Part shown: one piece after another, positions 57,391 to 64,000 of the stretch | How the letters are laid out: each line of letters opens with the position of its first letter | Numbering within the stretch: position 1 is the stretch's first letter | Origin: Trachythela sp. YZ-2020 | Lineage: Eukaryota; Cnidaria; Anthozoa; Malacalcyonacea; Clavulariidae | Direction: 5' to 3' | DNA length: 64,000 bases | NCBI GenBank assembly: GCA_016169945.1 | Contig: JADLSH010000199.1 | Location: 3,806,501 to 3,870,500, forward strand | Notes under the pieces: model-generated | Databases searched by the model: none | What the model saw: the letters and a program-made list of their open reading frames with translations, nothing else | What the model was told of the DNA's origin: nothing | Program-made: the position numbers and the translations under genes

Positions 57391-57690
57391 AGGAGATGCC
57401 AACAAAATCTAGATATTTACCCACAACTTAACATGGCAGTACCCTAGTATATATACATGAACTTGTGGTTAGAGCTCGACAACTGGACTCTGTAGCTCAG
57501 TTGGTTAGAGCGCTGCACCGGAATCGCAGGGTCGCAGTTCGATTCCTGCCAGGGACCTATAGTTGCATTTTTCGCAGCTGTTCCTGGTCTAATGTCTAAT
57601 AAATGTATATAATTTACACTCAATAATTTTCCATCTACAAAACCCTTCAATTATTATTCAATCGAGTGAGATGCCAACAAAATCTAGATA
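57391..57690 (+). mobile_element. tRNA-derived SINE, family S
   Basis: The tRNA-like part is about 57485-57556 with A box 'agctcagttggttagagcg' and B box 'gttcgattcc'. Body and tail are the same as in 21836-22125. The 23-bp 'gagatgccaacaaaatctag' head recurs after the tail at 57668-57690, consistent with a tandem or circular junction in this family. Confidence 0.85.
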
Positions 57691-57734
57691 CTACCTATTT
57701 TAGGTTTATTGCATGTCTTTCATAGGGCACTACG

Positions 57735-58080
57735 TTCTAGAGTCCCAGTGTAAGCTGTTGACGTCGGATCTTGAAAAAGAACGAACCGCGACATCAAAGT
57801 TGAAAAGAAAAAATAGTTATGACCTATCATCCATACTACAAATTTCATGTGTTTTATCTCTTATTCTATTCTAGGTTGAATGGATCAAAATGAATATGTT
57901 GTGTCGCTGGCGAACCCAATCTACCCCAACTGCGATAGGCAGTCAAGCATTTTTAACCTTGTACACTAATTACCCATTGGCCATATTTTTTCATGCCTTC
58001 TGCTTACATGGTACCCTTTCTTCATGGCTGCACTCTATAAAAATAGTGTTGAGAAACAGCAACTATGTGATTGCAACTAG
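57735..58080. repeat. Duplicate of 42391-42600 and 43125-43310
   Basis: It contains the truncated coiled-coil exon start and the 'gtgtcgctggcgaacccaat' block, joined without the 500-bp segment present in the other copy. It is non-coding. Confidence 0.7.
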
Positions 58081-58084
58081 ACTA

Positions 58085-58915
58085 GCAAATTAGCCTTGTT
58101 AATATTTTACAGCAGGTCAGTGTATAAAATCCTACAGCGCATTGCGTTCAATTATATTTATATTAAAAAGGTTTAAATTAACACCATAATTGCAACGCGT
58201 TGACTGATGGGTAAAATCACACTAGAGGATAGGGTGGCCATTCGTAGGAGTTCAATGTCACTTTGGTTTGATTTTTCTGGTGTGCAAAATAAACTATTGC
58301 TACCTGGCTTAGCACCCGTTCGTAGGTATGCATCAATGCGAATCGTGTTTAACACGGCCAGGAATATCCGAGTCAAAATGTCATCAAATTTCTACTTGTG
58401 ACCGGCTTTTCGCCTGTGTGGCTTCATCTAGCATTCTACCATTGTCATTCTGATGTTGATTTAGCCGTTTTGTATAAATGTGATTGAAACTAGACTAGCA
58501 AATTAGCCTTGTTAATACTTTACAGCAGCGTCGTATGTAAAACCCTGAAGCGCGTTTCAACTATGTTTATATTTAAAATGTTTTAATGAACACCATAATT
58601 GCAACACGTTGACTGATGGGTAAAATCACACGAGGGGATAGGTTGGCCATTCGTAGGAGTTCAATGTCACTTTGGCTTGATTTTTCTGGTGTGCAAAATA
58701 AACTATTGCTACCTGGCTTAGCACCCGTTCGCAGTATGCATCTGTGAATCGTGTTTAACGCGACCAGGAATATCCGAGCCAAAATGTCATGAAATTTTTA
58801 CTTGTGATCGGCTTTTCGCCTTTGTGGCTTCATCTAGCATTCTACAGTTGTCATTCTGATGTTGATTTGGCCATTTTGTATAAATGTGATTGAAACTATA
58901 AGTTGCTATTGTGGC
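58085..58915. repeat. Two satellite monomers (type B) of the 43-47 kb family
   Basis: Markers occur at 58197 and 58605. Both monomers are type B, with no alternation. Flanking sequence on both sides matches the flanks of the larger array, so the blocks are paralogous with very different monomer counts (2 against 10). Confidence 0.85.
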
Positions 58916-59129
58916 AGAAATGGTACCTTGTGAATGGATCTCTCGCTAGGATTTTACATGAACATGTCAAGTGCATTAGGTCTCTTAGGTTAGTTTAAGA
59001 CCAACATGAGCGAGTGAGATAAACTCGACTAGCTTAGGTAAGGCATCAAGCGTGAAATCCACGCACTAGGCCCTTCAGGATCGGACCCCAAACCTTCTTT
59101 TTCAACACTAATGATAAAAATGTCCCGCC

Positions 59130-59510
59130 TTACCACATCGCACTACACTGGTGGATATCTTGGGCAAATGTGCAATACTGGTGGATATCTTGGGCAAATG
59201 TGCAATACTGGTGGATATCTTGGGCAAATGTGCAATACTGGTGGATATCTTGGGCAGATGTGCAATATTGGTGGCTATCCTGGGCTAATGTACAATATTG
59301 GTGAATATCCTGCGCAAATGTGGAATATCGGTGGATATTTTCGGCAAATGTGCAATATTGGTGGATATCTTGAGAAATGTGCTACATTGATGGATATCTT
59401 GGGCATATGTGCAATATTGATGGATATCTTGGGCATATGTGCAATATTGAGGGATATCTTGGGCATGTGTGCAATATTGAGGGATATCTTGGGCATTATG
59501 TGCAATAGTA
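59130..59510. repeat. 30-bp minisatellite, about 13 units
   Basis: The unit 'tactggtggatatcttgggc' plus 'aaatgtgcaa' is nearly perfect in the first four copies and then diverges. It is paralogous to 47316-47530. The open frame through it (59111-59611) is a by-product of the 30-bp period. Confidence 0.92.
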
Positions 59511-59589
59511 CTGAAGAAGACGTCGTAAGGTTAGTGGATGATTTCATAGAACCGTCCGTATATTGCATGTATTTCATAAGACACTACGT

Positions 59590-60690
59590 ATACAGTAAAC
59601 CCCGCGTATAAGAACCTGTTAGGCGAAAAAAGTTTATTTAAACCGCCTTTAAATAAGAACCTGTGTGGGATAGAAATTCAAAACAGGTTCTTATTTTATC
59701 AAATATTCAAAACTAAAAATGTATAAATCAAAGAAAATAAGCTCTTCACAAAGTAATGAAAATGACCCAGAACCCTGACTGGCGCGTACAGGTATGTTGT
59801 GGTTTAAATGTATCGCTTCTCCAGTTTGTCCATTCTCTGTTATTCCTCATTAGCAGAGATTTTATTATACCAAAACAATAGAATGGATAAAACTAAACAA
59901 GGGATAAATGTATATATGTCTACAGTTGAATGCAGCGTTTGTTTAGGTCATAGTTAATATAGAGATAACATGGTTAGGAAACTCGTCAAATTACAAAACA
60001 GCTAACAATTGAATGGAATTTATGTTGAACGGTACCTGACCGTGCACAGATCTTTTGTTTTACATTCATTAATATTTCTATTGGTCGATTCATAAAACTA
60101 CAATATATTCACTAACCGTGACCGTGCACGAATGCAAACAAAATCTCTATATTAACTATGTTTACTATCGTAATCTATTATCGTAATTACTGTCGTATGA
60201 CGCATCACTTAATTGATGAGCTGGACCAGTAATGTGAGGCACTGGACAAATAAAGGGCATCGTTACATCAATAAAGGGCACCAGGTCGAGCAGTTAAGAC
60301 CTGGTGGAGCTATCCAGAATATGCATTTTTTTGCATTTACACGTGAATAGTCATCTGCGAAATCTGTTTCTTCATCCGACCACAGCAAGAACAGTGTCTA
60401 CATAATGCAGTACAAGTCGTTGAAGCTTTTAAAATGACACACTTGGACTATGATGTTGTGGTAAGTATAAGGTTGTGAGTACTTGGTAGTTACTTAATAC
60501 CCACTGTGACAAGTCCCTAGCCCAAAGGGAAGGGAGAGGATTGGAAGGGCCAGCATTTCCTCTCTTCATAAAACAAATTCTATTTTTACGGATATTCCTT
60601 GTCAAGTAAAGCAGAAAGGAATGCACATTCTGTACATAAAGTACTAATACTTTTACGTGCGGTGCCAGTGTGGGTAGAGTGTAACAAAGT
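59590..60690. other. Non-coding, with a DNA-transposon end and a dispersed repeat
   Basis: The sequence 'tacagtaaaccccgcgtataa' at 59592 resembles a mariner/pogo terminal end, with an inverted partner 'gaacctgt' stretch nearby but no clear other end. The part at 59995-60075 is the inverted copy of 38540-38640. There is no gene. Confidence 0.4.
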
Positions 60691-60780
60691 TTCGGCGGTT
60701 GGCTGTTGTGTAAAACTACCTGAAAAACACAATAAGAACTTTGACGTTTCGAGCGAAGCCCCTTCATCTGGAAGTTACGA
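60690..60780 (-). mobile_element. Solo fragment of Penelope terminal repeat
   Basis: It is homologous to the outermost part of the terminal block at 53733-53805 ('gttgtgtaaaactacctgaa', 'gacgtttcgagcgaag') with no adjacent coding remnant. Confidence 0.75.
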
Positions 60781-61014
60781 CTAATATTTCACTTACTAAT
60801 ACTTTTGCTCATTTCATGGTGGTTTTAGGCAACCGACATCACAGAGGCTAACTCGCTATATCCCTCGTACCACTGTTGAGTTCACTGGCAGTCTACTCGC
60901 TACTATAACCAAGCATGTAAGTACCAATATACTAGTCCCATACTACGCATCGATTCCTGCAATGTGCAGTTTTTTATTGTAATTATGCCTCAGTCCCATG
61001 TGTTTTTTAAAAAC

Positions 61015-62040
61015 TATAGCCAAAATGCCCCAAAATAACCCCTTAACATTTTTTCGACCAAAAGTTAAGGCTATCCCCTTTACTTTTTGGCCATTTTTGG
61101 CTAGGTTTTCAAAAACTAAAAAAGTTGCTAAAAATGGCCATAAAGTAAAGGCTAACCTTTAACATTTTCTTAACCTAACGTTAAGGCTGACCCCATTACT
61201 TTTGGCCATTTTATTATACATTCGAAAAACTCAAAACGTGGCTAAAAATGGCCAAAAAGTAAAGGTTACCCCTTAACTTTTTGTCCATTTTATTGTAGTT
61301 TTCAAGAACTCAAAAAGTTGCTAAAAATGGCCTTAATTAAAGTAAAGGCTAACTCCTTATTAACATTTTTTTCGATCAAAAGTTAAGGCTAACCCCTTTA
61401 CTTTTGGCAATTTTTTTGCAAGTTTCTCAAAAACCCCAAAAGTGGCGAAAAATGGCCAAAAAGTAAAGGCTAACCCTTTTACTTTTTGGCCATTTTTGGT
61501 CACTTTAAAAAAGTGGCTAAAAATAGCCAAAAAGTAAAAGGGTTAGCCTTAACATTATTTTGACAAAAGGTTTAAGCCTGGTTCACACGAGTGAGATAAG
61601 CATAAGCAGAAATACAAAAGAAAACTTTCCCTCTAGGGCTTAAAAAGACAAAGCGGAAAGAATTTTCTTTTAAAATACCTTTTGTTCCGGCTTAGCTTAT
61701 GGTTAGAGGCTTGTGCTTATGCTTGTGCTTGTGTCGGCGTTTATGTTACACATTTCACTGCATCCCTTTGTCTTTCCTTATGCTTGTGCTTATCTCACTC
61801 GTGTGAACCGGGGTTAAGGCTCACCCCTTTATTGTGGCCATTTTTTTCAAAAACTCAAAAATGGGCTAAAATGACCAAAAAGTAAAGGCTAACCCCTCAC
61901 AATCTTTCCACCAAAAGTTGAAACTAACTCCTTCACTTTTTGGCTAGTTTTTCAAAAGCGTAAAAAGTGCCCGAAAATGGCCAAAAGGTAAAGGCCAAAC
62001 CATATCTATGGGCCAAACCCTTACCATTTTATCGACAAAA
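61015..62040. repeat. Tandem array of self-complementary units
   Basis: Units of about 80-125 bp alternate 'aaaaatggccaaaaagtaaa' with its near complement 'tttactttttggccattttt', joined by 'ggctaacccctta'. The whole array is strongly palindromic. It is interrupted by a MITE at 61576-61815. There is no coding sequence. Confidence 0.8.
61576..61815. mobile_element. MITE with 'ggttcacacgagtgagataa' ends and TTAA flanks
   Basis: The ends 'cctggttcacacgagtgaga' and 'tctcactcgtgtgaaccggg' are inverse complements over about 30 bp. TTAA (TTAAG) lies on each side, as for piggyBac-type target sites. It splits the palindromic array and is itself non-coding. Confidence 0.8.
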
Positions 62041-62339
62041 GTTTAACCTTTGCTCCAGTGCTATTTTGAGATCTGTTCGCAATCGTATTTAACCTACACA
62101 CACCCGGAAAATGGGTCGCACGTCATGTAGAATTTGCATTCGTATTGATGCCTTATTATTATTTGTCCTTTCTTAAGACTTTTATTCTCTTATGTCTATT
62201 TTCAGCATTACACAATAAATTTGTACAATTTGTAACAATTTATCGAGCAAAATATCGTACTGTAAATTTATGCCTGATTGTGCTTATGTTTTACATACGG
62301 GAGTTTTGCATTATTTATCATATATTATCTTGCAGCCAA
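62041..62339. other. No gene seen
   Basis: AT-rich spacer with one short hydrophobic frame lacking support. Confidence 0.35.
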
Positions 62340-62547
62340 TGAAACCGCCGCTAGTAGGATGCTTGACCAATAGGATAGCAGAATTTTCCCTCTGGTTATT
62401 GAGCTGGATTTAGAATCAGTTTCCGGCCGAGGCATTTTGTGAAATGTTGTCGTGACAAGAGCTTTGTATCATTTTACTCAAATTCGAAGGTTTTATTATA
62501 CAAGTAAAGGGATGGTAAACGACTTTTCTTGTTACCAGAATGTTCGG
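62340..62547 (+). promoter_or_regulatory. Possible promoter and first exon ending ATG-TTC-G
   Basis: CCAAT motifs at 62336 ('gccaatgaa') and 62367 ('gaccaatag') precede a leader that ends 'accagaATGttcg|gtaagta' with a strong donor at 62548. A first exon carrying only two full codons is plausible, but no matching downstream exon could be identified in the window. Confidence 0.25.
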
Positions 62548-62849
62548 TAAGTACCGTTTTTTGTTTTGTTTTGTTTTTAATCGTTGTAACTCGCGTGAAG
62601 CCACGTTTTTAGCATGGTGGCTATACTTCGGTGTTGACATCGGTGTTGCCGTGTTGCACTAGGCCACTAGTCAAATACATGAAATTTCGAGGCGAATTCT
62701 AGCTCTATGCTGCTTCAAACTTGTTTTATTTCTTCGTTTAATGGTAGTATTTGAGTAAACAGAGTTAAGTTTTTAAACCTTTATAGTATAAAAGTTACTA
62801 AGAATAGTACTGTTGCACTTTTTGCTGATGATAGTAAATGTTAAGGTCG

Positions 62850-63085
62850 AGTGACACGTGCGATTTTTTTCTCGCGCCGGCAACGCAACGGGTCAAATTT
62901 CATTGCGTTGCTGGTGTCACAGCGGATTTGGTCCCCCCCGCGGATTTGGTCCCCCCGGACCATATCCGCTAGCGGATATGGACCCCCTTCCGCGGAAATG
63001 GTCCCCCCTATGAAATCATAAGCAGACGAGAACTTTGTAAACAATATATAAGTATATTACTGTTTACAAAGTTCTCGCGCAAGTC
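62850..63085. repeat. GC-rich palindromic stretch
   Basis: The motif 'gcggatttggtccccc' recurs about four times in both orientations around 'atccgctagcggat' (62921-63010). A further hairpin, 'agaactttgtaaac' with 'gtttacaaagttct', lies at 63029-63076. It is probably a decayed inverted-repeat element. Confidence 0.6.
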
Positions 63086-63657
63086 ATCACCTATTGTTTA
63101 TGGGATTTCATTGCGTTCAAAGCGTCAGTTTAATTGAAATACTAGTAGTTACTATCGCAAGGAAAGTGCTGCCTAAGCATGTTTTGTAGTATTAAATGTA
63201 CTAAATAATTATGTTATGTTCGCGTGGCGCAATAACAAATTTTGGCAATTGCAACGTATATATTATCACTGTATAAATGTAGACAAAACTTCGGCGTGAA
63301 AAAATCTAATGAAAAAAATTTCCTGGAATTTTTTCCTAACAGGGAAAAGGATTTAGGTGGAAGTCACGGGAAAAAGACAGTCATATAACAACACAGGGGT
63401 CCAACAAAGCCACAAAGGTTTATGTCTGTGAACAGTAAATCATAGCATAGTGATCATAGTTAACTATTAGTGCATGAGCAAATATACTGTACGAGAAAGA
63501 ATAGAAATAATCTTTAATTTATATGAAGTACTTCACACAACCGGAGGGCTAGAATTGTGGCTGCACTCGCAATAATTTTATAGGCATGAGGGATGTTGAG
63601 GGATATTAGTAATTTGAGCTACTTGCGCCTATCGATCAGCGGCATGTAATTGTCAAA
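63086..63657. other. No gene seen
   Basis: AT-rich spacer before the minus-strand frame at the window edge. Confidence 0.35.
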
Positions 63658-64000
63658 TTATGCGTGACGATCAGGCATGCCACTAGAGTGTCGGGCATGC
63701 GAGTCAAAGAGAAAGAAATCATTCATTTGCTTTATTAAGGCCATCATATAGCCCTCTAATATTAAAATAGCATGACTGTCATTCAAGAAAATATTCAAAA
63801 GTGCTGTATGAATATCATAGTAAGGAAATTCAATTTCCCGATCAGTTATAACAAGCCCTTGAAGCTCCTTTCCATAAGTCATAAACCAAATTTGGTTTTC
63901 ATTTTTGCCAATTTGTTCTTCTAACACAATGGGTAGATCAATGTTATTTTGTGCCTCAATGGGCTCCATATTTTGAGCTACCTCCACAGGTAGATTGTTT
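63658..64000 (-). CDS. Partial protein, C-terminal part, open at the window end
   Basis: The minus-strand frame enters from beyond 64000 and stops at 63658, giving at least 113 residues with composition of a real protein (IWFMTYGKELQGLVITD, then ALLNIFLNDSHAILILEGY, then FFLFDSHARHSSGMPD). A FDSH-R-GMPD type ending resembles cysteine-protease-like modules found in transposon-encoded proteins of invertebrates, where the sequence usually continues past this point. The stop here may therefore truncate it. The identification is tentative. Confidence 0.45.
   Translation of the reverse strand, partial: NNLPVEVAQNMEPIEAQNNIDLPIVLEEQIGKNENQIWFMTYGKELQGLVITDREIEFPYYDIHTALLNIFLNDSHAILILEGYMMALIKQMNDFFLFDSHARHSSGMPDRHA

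Noticed and set aside
59111..59611. 166-codon frame of repeated GGYLGQMCNT-like peptides
   Set aside because: It is a by-product of a 30-bp minisatellite. The paralogous array at 47.3 kb does not preserve the frame or the peptide.

Overview
The window looks like AT-rich genomic DNA of an early-branching animal, most likely a cnidarian (probably anthozoan). The reasons are spliced genes with GT-AG introns, secreted fibrinogen-domain lectins joined to EGF or PAN/Apple modules, tRNA-derived SINEs, LINE and Penelope-like retroelements, many short inverted-repeat transposons, and a TTAGGG-type repeat. The taxon is an inference. Nothing bacterial or viral was seen.

From about 2.5 to 38 kb lies a cluster of fibrinogen-related (FReD) genes, all on the + strand. 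Gene A (3668-6068, 4 exons, 321 aa) encodes signal peptide, a duplicated CC...LAY..LC motif, EGF and FReD. Gene B (12117-19483) and gene C (29691-37847) are two intact copies of one 6-exon, 475-aa gene: signal peptide, PAN/Apple, Ser/Thr-rich stalk (two exons) and FReD. They lie in an 8-9 kb segmental duplication (about 11.87-20.29 and 29.48-38.37 kb). Relics surround them: a broken start of gene A at 2.5 kb, an inverted copy of the gene B/C promoter and first exon at 20.3-21.1 kb, a dismembered EGF exon at 18 kb, and an orphan FReD 3' end at 26.4 kb. The main observation is in the last exon. B and C are almost identical in UTR, intron and other coding sequence, but over the 51 codons forming the putative ligand pocket they differ by 20 replacement codons and 1 silent codon. 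This suggests diversifying selection, or conversion from a divergent paralogue, in a recognition lectin.

Between the genes are degraded LINEs (21.3-23.3 and 24.2-25.7 kb, minus strand), a Penelope remnant (28.0-28.8 kb) and several MITEs. Some MITE insertions can be dated because they occur in copy C only and have clear target-site duplications.

From 38.4 to 64 kb the sequence is repeat-dominated. It holds a 69-bp satellite with a perfect 16-bp palindrome per unit (40.2-41.1 kb), two exons of a DCAF6-like WD40 gene with a one-base frameshift (41.5-42.0 kb), a satellite with alternating monomer types in a higher-order dimer pattern (43.3-47.1 kb, with a second short block at 58.1-58.9 kb), and coiled-coil gene fragments (48.7-49.7 kb). 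It also holds foldback elements (49.8-52.5 kb), a complete but decayed Penelope-like element with inverted terminal repeats (53.7-57.2 kb), a palindromic tandem array at 61-62 kb, and an open reading frame running off the right end on the minus strand.
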